Of a stretch of 64,000 nucleotides of DNA, positions 8,113 through 18,390 are shown piece after piece (the stretch's first letter is position 1; the number at the start of each line of letters is the position of its first letter). The stretch lies in NCBI GenBank assembly GCA_044508835.1, contig JBIQHD010000002.1, forward strand, positions 62,001 through 126,000, read 5' to 3'. The translations under genes and the position numbers were made by a program. Under the pieces are notes generated by a model. It had not been told where the DNA came from, ran no database searches, and saw only the letters and a program-made list of their open reading frames with translations. This DNA is from JAKFDI01 sp044508835. Lineage in GTDB: Bacteria > Pseudomonadota > Gammaproteobacteria > Burkholderiales > Burkholderiaceae_C.

Positions 8113-9696
8113 TCAATCATCCACGGCCGGCGCGTGCGGGTCCACCTCGAGGGCGCGGATGGGCGCGCGCAGCCACCACAGCATCCACAGCGCGGGCAGG
8201 GCGGCCAGGGTGGAGACGATGAAGAAGCTCGGCCAGCCGATCGACTCGGCCAGCACGCCGGCCAGCGGCCCGACCCACACCCGGCCCACCGAGGCGAAGG
8301 CCGACAGCAGCGCGAACTGCGTGGCGGTGAAGCGCTGGTTGCACAGGCTCATCAGGAAGGCGACGAAGGCGGCCGTGCCCATGCCGCCCGAGAGGTTCTC
8401 GGCGGCGATGACGAGCAGCAGCCCGCCGTCCACCGGCGTGGCCTGCGCGAGCGACACGAAGCCCCAGTCGAAGGCCGGCAGCACGAGGCCCGGCATCCAG
8501 CCGCGGCCGTGCACCGCCAGCCACCAGAAGCCGAGGTTGCTCGCCATCTGCAGCACGCCGAAGGCGAGCAGCGCGCGCCACAGGCCGAGCCGGAGCATCA
8601 GCACGCCGCCGAGCAGCGCGCCGCCGAGGGTCAGCCACAGGCCGATGATCTTGTTGACCACGCCGACCTCGGCGGTGCTGAAGCCCATCGCCGTGAGCAG
8701 GAACGGCGTCATCAGCGAGCCGGCGAAGGCGTCGCCCAGCTTGTAGAGCACGATGAGCGCGAGGAAGGCCGCCGCGCCGGTCTGCGAGAAGTAGCTGCGC
8801 AGGCCGCCAAGCAGGGTCTCGAACTTCGCCGCGCGCGCGGCCCAGGCGGCGAGCGGCAGCGTGACGGCGATGCCCAGCAGCAGCGCGAGCAGGCCGGCCC
8901 ACTTGCCCTGCAGCGCCGGGTCGATGCCGCTGCCGTCGAAGACCGGCCGAAGCAAGGCCTGCGCGAGCGGCGGCGCGAAGCGGTCGCTCAGCACGTAGCC
9001 GATGCCGACCGCGGCCACCACGGCCGCGAAGCCGAGCAGGTCGCGGTGCGCCACGCTGGCCGGCCGGGCGGCCGCGCGCAGCGGCGGCAGGGCGAAGGCC
9101 GACACCGCGGCGGCGGCCACCATCAGCCAGGCCATCACGTGGTAGACCTGCGGCCAGGTCATCGCGCCGCTGCCGCTGGCCGGGTCGACCCAGATCAGCG
9201 CCAGCCCGCCGGAGACGATCATCGCCAGGCGGTAGCCGAGCACGCTCAGCGACGAGCCCAGCCCGCGCTCGCGCGCCGGCAGCAGGTCGGTGCGGTAGGC
9301 GTCGATCACCACGTCCTGCGACGCCGAGACGAAGGCCACCAGCACCGCCAGCAGCGCGAAGCCGCGCGTGGCGCCGGTGGGCGAGGTGCCGGCCAGCAGC
9401 CACAGTGCGGCGGCCAGCGCGAGCTGCGTGAGCACCAGCCAGCCGCGGCGCCGGCCGAGCAGCGGCAGGTCGAAGCGGTCCATCAGCGGCGCCCACAGGA
9501 ACTTGAAGGTGTAGGGCAGGCCGACGAGGCTCAGGAAGCCGATCGTCGCCACGTCCATGCCCTCGACCGAGAGCCAGGCCTGCATCGCCTGGCCGGTGAG
9601 CGCCAGCGGCAGGCCCGAGGCGAAGCCGAGCACGGCGACGACCGCCAGGCGGTGCAGCGCGGCCGGCGTGAGGCGCGGCGCGGCGGCGGCAGCCAT
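8113..9696 (-). CDS. ampG: AmpG-like muropeptide MFS transporter
   Basis: 527-residue major facilitator protein with about 12-14 hydrophobic segments. Family marks: GFASGLPLALTGQAMQAWLS near the N-terminus, LVGLPYTFKFLWAPLMDR after TM2, and SASQDVVIDAYRTDLL. These are typical of AmpG, the inner-membrane permease that imports GlcNAc-anhydroMurNAc-peptides for cell-wall recycling. The start codon overlaps the stop of the upstream exonuclease III gene (ATGA at 9696), so the two are translated together. No ampC or ampR is nearby; the role here is likely peptidoglycan recycling. Confidence 0.9.
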   Translation of the reverse strand: MAAAAAPRLTPAALHRLAVVAVLGFASGLPLALTGQAMQAWLSVEGMDVATIGFLSLVGLPYTFKFLWAPLMDRFDLPLLGRRRGWLVLTQLALAAALWLLAGTSPTGATRGFALLAVLVAFVSASQDVVIDAYRTDLLPARERGLGSSLSVLGYRLAMIVSGGLALIWVDPASGSGAMTWPQVYHVMAWLMVAAAAVSAFALPPLRAAARPASVAHRDLLGFAAVVAAVGIGYVLSDRFAPPLAQALLRPVFDGSGIDPALQGKWAGLLALLLGIAVTLPLAAWAARAAKFETLLGGLRSYFSQTGAAAFLALIVLYKLGDAFAGSLMTPFLLTAMGFSTAEVGVVNKIIGLWLTLGGALLGGVLMLRLGLWRALLAFGVLQMASNLGFWWLAVHGRGWMPGLVLPAFDWGFVSLAQATPVDGGLLLVIAAENLSGGMGTAAFVAFLMSLCNQRFTATQFALLSAFASVGRVWVGPLAGVLAESIGWPSFFIVSTLAALPALWMLWWLRAPIRALEVDPHAPAVDD

Positions 9697-10490
9697 CAGA
9701 GCGTGAAGTCGTAGTCGATGACGACGGGCGCGTGGTCGGAGAAGCGCTGTTCGAGGTAGATGTGCTCGCGCACCGCGGTCGCGGCCACGCCGGGCGTGGC
9801 CAGGTGGTAGTCGAGCCGCCAGCCCACGTTCTTCGCGCGCGCCTGGCCGCGGTTGCTCCACCACGTGTACTGCTCGGGGTGCGGGTTGAGCGTGCGGAAT
9901 ACGTCGACGAGGCCGATCTCGCCGAGGCAGCGCGTCATCCAGGCGCGTTCCTCCGGCAGGAAGCCGCTGTTCTTCTGGTTGCCCTTCCAGTTCTTGAGGT
10001 CGATCTCCTTGTGCGCGATGTTCACGTCGCCCACCAGGATGAACTCGCGCTCCTCCTTCAGCCTGACCAGGTAGGGCGCCATCAGCGCGAGGAAGCGGTA
10101 CTTGGCCTGCTGGCGCTCCTCGCCGCTGGAGCCGCTGGGGAAGTAGCAGCTGATGATGCTCAGCTTCGGGAAGCGGTGCGCGGGGTTGTCGAAGCGCAGC
10201 TCGATGTAGCGGCCCTCGGCGTCGAACTCGGGCTCGCCGATGCCGCTCTTGCATGCGCTCGGCTTCACGCGGCTGTACAGGCCCACGCCCGAGTAGCCCT
10301 TGCGCTCGGCGAAGTGGAAATGGCCCTGCATGCCGGCCACGACGTCGAACCGGCCGTCCACGTCCGCCGCCTGGGCCTTGATCTCCTGCACCCCCATACA
10401 ATCGGCGGCCACGCCTTCGGCCCAGGCCTGGAAGCCCTTGGTGCAGGCCGAACGGATGCCGTTCAGATTCAAAGTGACCAGTCGGAACAC
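9696..10490 (-). CDS. xthA: Exodeoxyribonuclease III
   Basis: 264 residues, normal length for the Mg-dependent AP endonuclease/3'-5' exonuclease of base-excision repair. Recognised by LVTLNLNGIRSA, GVQEIKAQ (catalytic Glu), YSGVGLYSR, ILVGDVNIAHKEIDLKNWK (catalytic Asp/Asn), the NVGWRLDYHLATP segment and the terminal SDHAPVVIDY (catalytic Asp-His). Start is GTG at 10490, directly after GAGGAGTCCC; no ATG lies closer to the conserved N-terminus. It overlaps ampG by four bases at its end and is divergent from pyrE with only 12 bases between start codons. Confidence 0.97.
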   Translation of the reverse strand: MFRLVTLNLNGIRSACTKGFQAWAEGVAADCMGVQEIKAQAADVDGRFDVVAGMQGHFHFAERKGYSGVGLYSRVKPSACKSGIGEPEFDAEGRYIELRFDNPAHRFPKLSIISCYFPSGSSGEERQQAKYRFLALMAPYLVRLKEEREFILVGDVNIAHKEIDLKNWKGNQKNSGFLPEERAWMTRCLGEIGLVDVFRTLNPHPEQYTWWSNRGQARAKNVGWRLDYHLATPGVAATAVREHIYLEQRFSDHAPVVIDYDFTL

Positions 10491-10502
10491 GGGACTCCTC
10501 GG

Positions 10503-11180
10503 ATGACAAAGACCGATGCAGCGGACAGCCTGGCGCAGGATTTCGTCAGGTTCTCGGTCGAGGCCGGCGTGCTGCGGTTCGGGGAGTTCAGGACCAAGGC
10601 CGGGCGGTTGTCTCCGTATTTCTTCAACGCCGGCTTGTTCGACGACGGCGCGAAGCTCGGCCGCCTCGGGGAATTCTATGCGCGGCGCCTGCTCGCCTCG
10701 GGCCTCGGATTCGACATGCTGTTCGGCCCGGCCTACAAGGGCATCACGCTCGCCGCGGCCACGGCCGTCGAGCTGGCGCGGCTCGGGCGCAACGTGCCCT
10801 ACGCCTACAACCGCAAGGAAGCCAAGGACCACGGCGAAGGCGGCACCATGGTCGGCGCGAAGCTGGCCGGGCGTGTGGTCATCATCGACGACGTGATCAC
10901 CGACGGCGCCTCCAAGCGCGAGTCCGTCGAGATGATCCGCGCGGCGCATGCCGAGCCGGTTTCCGTGTTGATTGCCCTGGACCGCATGGAACGCGGCGGC
11001 CAGGATGGGGCCCTGTCGGAACGTTCCGCCGCCCTGGACTTCCAGTCCGCCTACGCCATGCCCGTGCTCGCCATCGCCACGCTGGCCGACCTGATGCAGT
11101 ACCTGCGGTCCACCGAGGACCCGGCGCTGGCCGCGCACCTGGGGCCGGTGGCGGCCTACCGTGAGCGCTATGGCGTCTGA
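10503..11180 (+). CDS. pyrE: Orotate phosphoribosyltransferase
   Basis: 225 residues. Makes orotidine 5'-phosphate from orotate and PRPP in pyrimidine synthesis; cytoplasmic. Seen: FGEFRTKAGRLSPYFFNAG at the N-terminus, the GPAYKGITLA loop, NRKEAKDHGEGGTMVG (flexible catalytic loop with Lys/Asp/His) and the PRPP-binding motif VVIIDDVITDGAS. The ATG at 10503 lies 12 bases from the divergent xthA start and has no clear Shine-Dalgarno, so its promoter must lie inside xthA. The next gene overlaps its 3' end. Confidence 0.97.
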   Translation: MTKTDAADSLAQDFVRFSVEAGVLRFGEFRTKAGRLSPYFFNAGLFDDGAKLGRLGEFYARRLLASGLGFDMLFGPAYKGITLAAATAVELARLGRNVPYAYNRKEAKDHGEGGTMVGAKLAGRVVIIDDVITDGASKRESVEMIRAAHAEPVSVLIALDRMERGGQDGALSERSAALDFQSAYAMPVLAIATLADLMQYLRSTEDPALAAHLGPVAAYRERYGV

Positions 11181-11889
11181 CGCCGCGCGCCGCGGCCTTG
11201 CGCTGGCCGGCGCGCTGCTGGTGCTGGCCGGCGCCGCGCTCGCGCAGCCGGCGCCCAACCGCGGCATCTTCACCTGCATCGACGCGCACGGCCGCCGGCT
11301 CACCTCCGACCGGCCGATCGCCGCCTGCACCGACCGCGAGCAGCGCATCCTCAATGCCGACGGCTCGCTGCGCGAGATCATCCCGCCCACGCTCACCGCC
11401 GAGGAGCGCATCGCGCAGGAGGCCCGCGAGCGCGAGCTGGCCGCCGAGCGCGCCGCGCGCCAGGACGCCCGCCGGCGCGACCGCAACCTGCTGATCCGCT
11501 ACCCGAACGAGGCTGCGCACCGCAAGGCCCGCATCGAGGCGCTGGACGACGTGCGCAAGTCGGTCCAGCTCTCCGAGCGCCGCCTCGTCACGCTGGCCGA
11601 CGAGCGCAAGCCGCTGATGAACGAGGCCGAGTTCTACGTCGGCCGCCAGATGCCGCTCAAGCTGCGCCAGCAGCTCGACGCCAACGAAGCCGCCAGCCAG
11701 GCGCAGCGCAACCTCATCGCCAACCAGCAGGCCGAGGTGCAGCGCATCAACGCGCGCTACGACGTGGAGCTGGCGCGCCTGCGCCAGCTGTGGGCCGGCG
11801 CGGCGCCCGGCTCGCTGGGGCCGATGCCCGGGCCGAGCGAGCCGGCGGCGTCGGGCGCGCTCTCCGGCAAGCCGGCGAACGCCAACTGA
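11170..11889 (+). CDS. DUF4124-domain exported protein with coiled coil
   Basis: 239 residues. A signal peptide (ALAGALLVLAGAALAQ) is followed by a DUF4124-type segment (GIFTCIDAHGRRLTSDRPIAAC), then a long charged helical region (about 75-210, rich in Glu, Arg, Ala, Gln) likely to form a coiled coil, and a Pro/Gly tail. Predicted periplasmic; function unknown, as for most DUF4124 proteins. The ATG at 11170 lies inside the last codons of pyrE (11-base overlap), so it is probably read through from pyrE. A GTG at 11161 is an alternative start. Confidence 0.85.
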   Translation: MASDAARRGLALAGALLVLAGAALAQPAPNRGIFTCIDAHGRRLTSDRPIAACTDREQRILNADGSLREIIPPTLTAEERIAQEARERELAAERAARQDARRRDRNLLIRYPNEAAHRKARIEALDDVRKSVQLSERRLVTLADERKPLMNEAEFYVGRQMPLKLRQQLDANEAASQAQRNLIANQQAEVQRINARYDVELARLRQLWAGAAPGSLGPMPGPSEPAASGALSGKPANAN

Positions 11890-11898
11890 TCGAATAGC

Positions 11899-12007
11899 TC
11901 AAGAAGCGAGCGACTCTCGCGCCATCAAGCGACCACCGCGGGTCCGGCTCTGCCGGCCCGCCCGTGGTGCCCCCTTGAGGGGGCGCGCGAAGCGCGTAGG
12001 GGGTGGG
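11899..12007 (-). repeat. Dispersed intergenic repeat, copy A
   Basis: GC-rich element read on the minus strand as CCCCCT-ACGCGCTTCGCGCG, CCCCCTCAAGGGGG, CCACGGGCGGGCCGGC, AGCCGGACCCGCGG, GCTTGATGG. It matches 18258-18370, which is in the opposite orientation, in the same order of small hairpins. It fills the space between the convergent DUF4124 gene and gatB, so it may also serve as a terminator. Confidence 0.75.
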
Positions 12008-12016
12008 CGACTGACT

Positions 12017-14954
<2,938 letters not shown>

Positions 14955-14958
<4 letters not shown>

Positions 14959-15254
14959 TCGATCACCTTGGGCACGAGGAACAGGCCGTCCTCGACGGCC
15001 GGGGCGCTGCGCTGGTTGAGCGTGCGCTGGTCGGTCTCGGTCACGGCGTCGTCGCGCAGACGCAGCGCCACGTCCGTCACCGCCGACAGCGGCGTGTACA
15101 GCGGCTCGACGCCGCTGGTGTCGACGGCGCTCATCTGCTCGACGATGGAGAAGAAGGCGTTCAGCTGCGCGAGCATCGCCGCCTGCTCGGCCGGCTGCAG
15201 TTCGAGCCGGGCGAGGTGGGCGATGCGACTCGCGTCTTCGGGAGTCAGGGCCAT
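14955..15254 (-). CDS. gatC: Asp-tRNA(Asn)/Glu-tRNA(Gln) amidotransferase subunit C
   Basis: 99 residues. Small stabilising subunit that wraps around GatA. Typical N-terminus MALTPEDASRIAHLARLEL and the central NAFFSIVEQMSAVDTSGVEPLYTP motif are present. First gene of the gatCAB operon, followed by gatA with an ATGA overlap. The start at 15254 has GAGG-like bases upstream (CCTCC in the + strand). Confidence 0.97.
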
Positions 15255-15425
15255 GGAGGAGGTTCGAGAGGCAGTCCCGGGACGGTGGGGCGCGGCGCCG
15301 TGGCGGCAGCGCCTCGGCCGGCCGCGCCGACCCCCTCGGCCCTGCTGACACTTTGTCCCGAAAACGGCGCCAGGAAGAGGCTTCCCACGCAGGGGAAGAA
15401 GGGGGCGTTCGGGTATTATCTCCGG

Positions 15426-15434
15426 TTATCCACA
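15426..15434 (+). promoter_or_regulatory. Consensus DnaA box
   Basis: TTATCCACA, an exact match to the TTATNCACA consensus, in the gatC/mreB intergenic region. It is a single box without an AT-rich unwinding region or further boxes nearby, so it is not an origin. It could let DnaA influence mreB or gatCAB transcription. Only the match is seen. Confidence 0.45.
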
Positions 15435-15449
15435 GGCCCTCGGTGACGT

Positions 15450-15472
15450 ACGATGAATCGACGATTCGTCGT
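15450..15472. promoter_or_regulatory. 23-bp dyad, candidate operator
   Basis: Symmetric arms ACGA-x-GAATCG and CGATTC-x-TCGT around a central A, with one mismatched pair. The inner 13 bases are a perfect palindrome. It lies between the divergent gatCAB and mre operons, where a repressor or activator site would be expected. No factor can be assigned from sequence. Confidence 0.45.
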
Positions 15473-15676
15473 GCGCCGGTCGGCGGCGCCCGTGACCCGA
15501 TTCCCGTCCGCGGCGCGCCGTTGCGGTTCATCCGAACCCGGTGGCGCGCCGCGGGCTTCGCCACAGTCCGCCCCGGCCCTCGCCGCCGGCCACGCCACAC
15601 ACGCAATCCACGGCTCGTGCCGCGCCGCCTTGCAGCCCGCAGCGCAAACAGCACCGAAGCCCAACCCAAGCACACG

Positions 15677-16720
15677 ATGTTCGGATCCTTTCGTCGCTAT
15701 TTCTCGACGGACCTCGCCATCGACCTCGGTACCGCCAACACGCTGATCTATGTGCGTGGCAAGGGCATCGTGCTCGACGAGCCCTCCGTCGTCTCCATCC
15801 GCCACGAGGGCGGCCCCAACGGCAAGAAGACGATCCAGGCGGTCGGCGCCGAGGCCAAGGCCATGCTCGGCAAGGTGCCCGGCAACATCGAGGCCATCCG
15901 CCCGATGAAGGACGGCGTCATCGCCGACTTCACCGTCACCGAGCAGATGCTCAAGCAGTTCATCAAGATGGTGCACCCGCGCTCGGTGCTGCGTCCGAGC
16001 CCGCGCATCATCATCTGCGTGCCCTGCGGCTCCACCCAGGTGGAGCGGCGCGCCATCCGCGAATCGGCGCTGGGCGCCGGCGCTTCCGAGGTCTATCTCA
16101 TCGAGGAACCCATGGCCGCGGCCATCGGCGCCGGGCTGCCCGTCTCGGAAGCCTCGGGCTCGATGGTGGTCGACATCGGCGGCGGCACCACCGAGGTGGG
16201 CGTCATCTCGCTCGGCGGCATGGTCTACAAGGGCAGCATCCGCGTGGGCGGCGACAAGTTCGACGAGTCCATCATCAACTACATCCGCCGCAACTACGGC
16301 ATGCTGATCGGCGAGCCCACGGCCGAGGCCATCAAGAAGAACATCGGCAGCGCCTTCCCCGGCTCCGAGGTCAAGGAGATGGAGGTCAAGGGCCGCAACC
16401 TCTCCGAGGGCGTGCCGCGCAGCTTCACCATCAGCAGCAACGAGATCCTGGAAGCGCTGACCGACCCGCTGAACCAGATCGTGTCCAGCGTGAAGAACGC
16501 GCTGGAGCAGACCCCGCCCGAGCTCGGCGCCGACATCGCCGAGCGCGGCATGATGCTCACCGGCGGCGGCGCGCTGCTGCGCGACCTCGACCGGCTGCTG
16601 GCCGAGGAGACCGGCCTGCCGGTGCTGGTGGCCGAGGACCCGCTGACCTGCGTGGTGCGCGGCTGCGGCATGGCGCTGGAGCGCATGGAGCGGCTCGGCG
16701 CCATCTTCACCAACGAGTGA
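15677..16720 (+). CDS. mreB: Rod shape-determining actin homologue MreB
   Basis: 347 residues, standard length. Bacterial actin that polymerises under the inner membrane and steers lateral wall synthesis. Seen: the amphipathic N-terminus (MFGSFRRYFS), phosphate-1 loop DLGTANTLIYV, phosphate-2 MVVDIGGGTTEVGVISL, and adenosine motif GMMLTGGGALLRDLD. First gene of an mreB-mreC-mreD-mrdA-rodA cluster, preceded by a long leader and followed by a hairpin. Confidence 0.99.
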   Translation: MFGSFRRYFSTDLAIDLGTANTLIYVRGKGIVLDEPSVVSIRHEGGPNGKKTIQAVGAEAKAMLGKVPGNIEAIRPMKDGVIADFTVTEQMLKQFIKMVHPRSVLRPSPRIIICVPCGSTQVERRAIRESALGAGASEVYLIEEPMAAAIGAGLPVSEASGSMVVDIGGGTTEVGVISLGGMVYKGSIRVGGDKFDESIINYIRRNYGMLIGEPTAEAIKKNIGSAFPGSEVKEMEVKGRNLSEGVPRSFTISSNEILEALTDPLNQIVSSVKNALEQTPPELGADIAERGMMLTGGGALLRDLDRLLAEETGLPVLVAEDPLTCVVRGCGMALERMERLGAIFTNE

Positions 16721-16735
16721 CGTGACAAGATCCGC

Positions 16736-16775
16736 AGGCCGGCACGTGCTTCGCGTCGCCGGCCTTGCCGTTTTC
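16736..16775 (+). terminator. Hairpin after mreB, possible attenuating terminator
   Basis: Perfect 8-bp stem AGGCCGGC/GCCGGCCT (16736-16743 with 16758-16765), 14-base loop, then TGCCGTTTTCT. It sits in the 82-base mreB-mreC gap and could reduce transcription into mreC, giving MreB excess. The T tract is weak. Confidence 0.4.
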
Positions 16776-16802
16776 TCCTGCTGACGTTTCGCCGTTGCCG
16801 TC

Positions 16803-17735
16803 ATGCCGCTCGGGACCCTCGACCGCACCCCGCCGCCGTTCTTCCGGCAGGGGCCCTCGGCACTCACCAAGCTGAGCTTCTGCTCGGCGCTGGCCATCTT
16901 CCTCATGGTGGCCGACGCGCGCTTCGAGCTGACGCAGCCGCTGCGCGCTGGCGTGGCCACGGTGCTGCTGCCGGTGCAGCGCGTGCTGCTGATGCCGGTG
17001 CGCGGCGTCGAGGCGGCGAGCGGCTACTTCATGGGCATCGAGCGCGCCCAGGCCGGCGAGTCGGCGGCGCGCGAGGCCCTCGCGCGCCAGGCCGACCGCG
17101 CCTCGGGCCTGGCGCAGCTGCAGGCCGAGAACGCCCGGCTGCGCGCGCTGCTCGAGCTGCGCCCCGCGCTCACGGTCCACAGCCGCAGTGCCGAGGTGAT
17201 GTACGAGGCGCCGGACCTCTACTCGCGCAAGGTCGTCATCGACCGCGGCGCCGCCGCCGGCGTGGCGCCCGGCTCGCCGGTGGTCAACGAGGACGGCGTG
17301 CTCGGCCAGGTGACGCGGGTCTATCCGCTGTCGGCCGAGGTGACCATGCTCACCGACAAGGACGCCGCCATCCCCGTGCTCAACCTGCGCACGCAGGCGC
17401 GCGGCGCGGCCTTCGGCACCGGCGGCCAGCCGGGGATGGAACTGCGCTTCATGGCCGGCAACGCCGACGTGCAGCCGGGCGACGTGCTGGAGACCTCGGG
17501 CGTCGACGGCGTCTACCCCGCCGGCCTGCCGGTGGCCAGGGTGCTGACGGTCGAGCGCAGGATCGACACCGGCTTCGCCCGCATCCTGCTCGTGCCGGCC
17601 GCGTCGTCCGACGCGGTGCGGCACGTGCTGGTGCTCGACCCGGTGGGGCTGCAGCAGCCCGAGCGCCCGGTCACCGTCAAGCCGCTGGCGGCGGAAGAGG
17701 CGAAGAAGCAGGCGCGCCAGGGGGCGAAGCCATGA
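16803..17735 (+). CDS. mreC: Rod shape-determining protein MreC
   Basis: 310 residues. Bitopic inner-membrane protein that links MreB to the periplasmic PBP2/RodA machine. A membrane segment (about 22-38, LSFCSALAIFLMV) precedes a coiled coil (about 75-115, RQADRASGLAQLQAENARLRALLEL) and the beta-barrel periplasmic domain with VVIDRGAAAGVAPGSPVVNEDGVLGQV. Ends in a basic Lys/Ala tail. Its stop overlaps mreD by four bases. Confidence 0.98.
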   Translation: MPLGTLDRTPPPFFRQGPSALTKLSFCSALAIFLMVADARFELTQPLRAGVATVLLPVQRVLLMPVRGVEAASGYFMGIERAQAGESAAREALARQADRASGLAQLQAENARLRALLELRPALTVHSRSAEVMYEAPDLYSRKVVIDRGAAAGVAPGSPVVNEDGVLGQVTRVYPLSAEVTMLTDKDAAIPVLNLRTQARGAAFGTGGQPGMELRFMAGNADVQPGDVLETSGVDGVYPAGLPVARVLTVERRIDTGFARILLVPAASSDAVRHVLVLDPVGLQQPERPVTVKPLAAEEAKKQARQGAKP

Positions 17736-18253
17736 TCATGCCGCGCAGTTCCGACCAGCTGCTGCTGCCGGTCAACCCGCTGTTCATCTGGGCGAGCCTG
17801 CTGGTGGCGCTGGCGCTGAACATCGTGCCCACGGGCCGCCAGCCGGCCATGCCCGACTTCCTCGCGCTGGTGCTGGTGTTCTGGAACGTGCACCAGCCGC
17901 GCCGCGTGGGCGTGGGCGCCGCCTTCGCGTTCGGGCTGATGATGGACGTGCACGAGGGCGCCATCCTCGGCCAGCACGCGCTCGCCTACACGCTGCTCAG
18001 CTACTTCGCCGTCACCATCCACCGGCGGCTGCTGTGGTTCCCGGTGCTGTCGCAGGCGATGCAGATCCTGCCGCTGTTCGTCGCGGCGCACGCGGTGTCG
18101 TTCATCGTCCGCATGCTGGCCGGCGGCATGCTGCCCGGCTGGGAACTGATGCTGGCGCCGGTGTTCGAGGCGGTGCTCTGGCCGGTGGCGACGCTGCTGC
18201 TGCTCGCCCCCCAGCGCCGCCCGCCGGACCCCGACCAGAACCGGCCGCTGTGA
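17732..18253 (+). CDS. mreD: Rod shape-determining protein MreD
   Basis: 173 residues; small integral membrane partner of MreC with five or six hydrophobic segments. The MPDFLALVLVFW and FGLMMDVHEGAILGQHALAY segments are typical. ATG overlaps the mreC stop (ATGA). It is followed by a 137-base gap holding a dispersed repeat before mrdA. Confidence 0.95.
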   Translation: MIMPRSSDQLLLPVNPLFIWASLLVALALNIVPTGRQPAMPDFLALVLVFWNVHQPRRVGVGAAFAFGLMMDVHEGAILGQHALAYTLLSYFAVTIHRRLLWFPVLSQAMQILPLFVAAHAVSFIVRMLAGGMLPGWELMLAPVFEAVLWPVATLLLLAPQRRPPDPDQNRPL

Positions 18254-18257
18254 TGTT

Positions 18258-18370
18258 GGCCCCCACGTCGCTTCGCTCCTGCCCCCCAAGGGGGCGCCAC
18301 GGGTCGGCCGGCAAAGCCGGACCTCGCGTGTTGCTTGATGGTCGGCTTCGCTGCGCTCGCCTCGGCTGAC
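18258..18370 (+). repeat. Dispersed intergenic repeat, copy B
   Basis: Same element as 11899-12007 in the other orientation: CCCCCACGTCGCTTCGCTC, CCCCCCAAGGGGGCGCCACGGG, GGCCGGCAAAGCCGGACC, GTTGCTTGATGG, then GCTTCGCTGCGCTCGCC. Several small hairpins in a row. It splits mreD from mrdA within an otherwise tightly packed operon and may form structured mRNA there. Confidence 0.75.
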
Positions 18371-18390
18371 TGCGCGGGTGCCGTCTCGGT

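Larger units (their letters stand above)
15255..15676. other. Divergent gatC/mreB intergenic region, 422 bp
   Basis: No gene recognised; frames crossing it are Arg/Pro-rich and lack domains. It must carry promoters in both directions. Seen: a consensus DnaA box (15426-15434), a 23-bp near-perfect dyad (15450-15472), and TATTAT at 15414-15419, which could be a rightward -10 but has no convincing -35. The 200 bases before mreB are a long untranslated leader rich in C and A. Confidence 0.6.

Noticed and set aside
5162..8116. Minus-strand frame of about 980 codons across the second lipoprotein and the M48 gene
   Set aside because: It is out of frame with the real M48 gene and antisense to the lipoprotein; no ribosome-binding site or domain.
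15426..15434. Replication origin at the gatC/mreB gap
   Set aside because: Only one DnaA box is present, without an AT-rich unwinding region or dnaA/dnaN/gidA genes.
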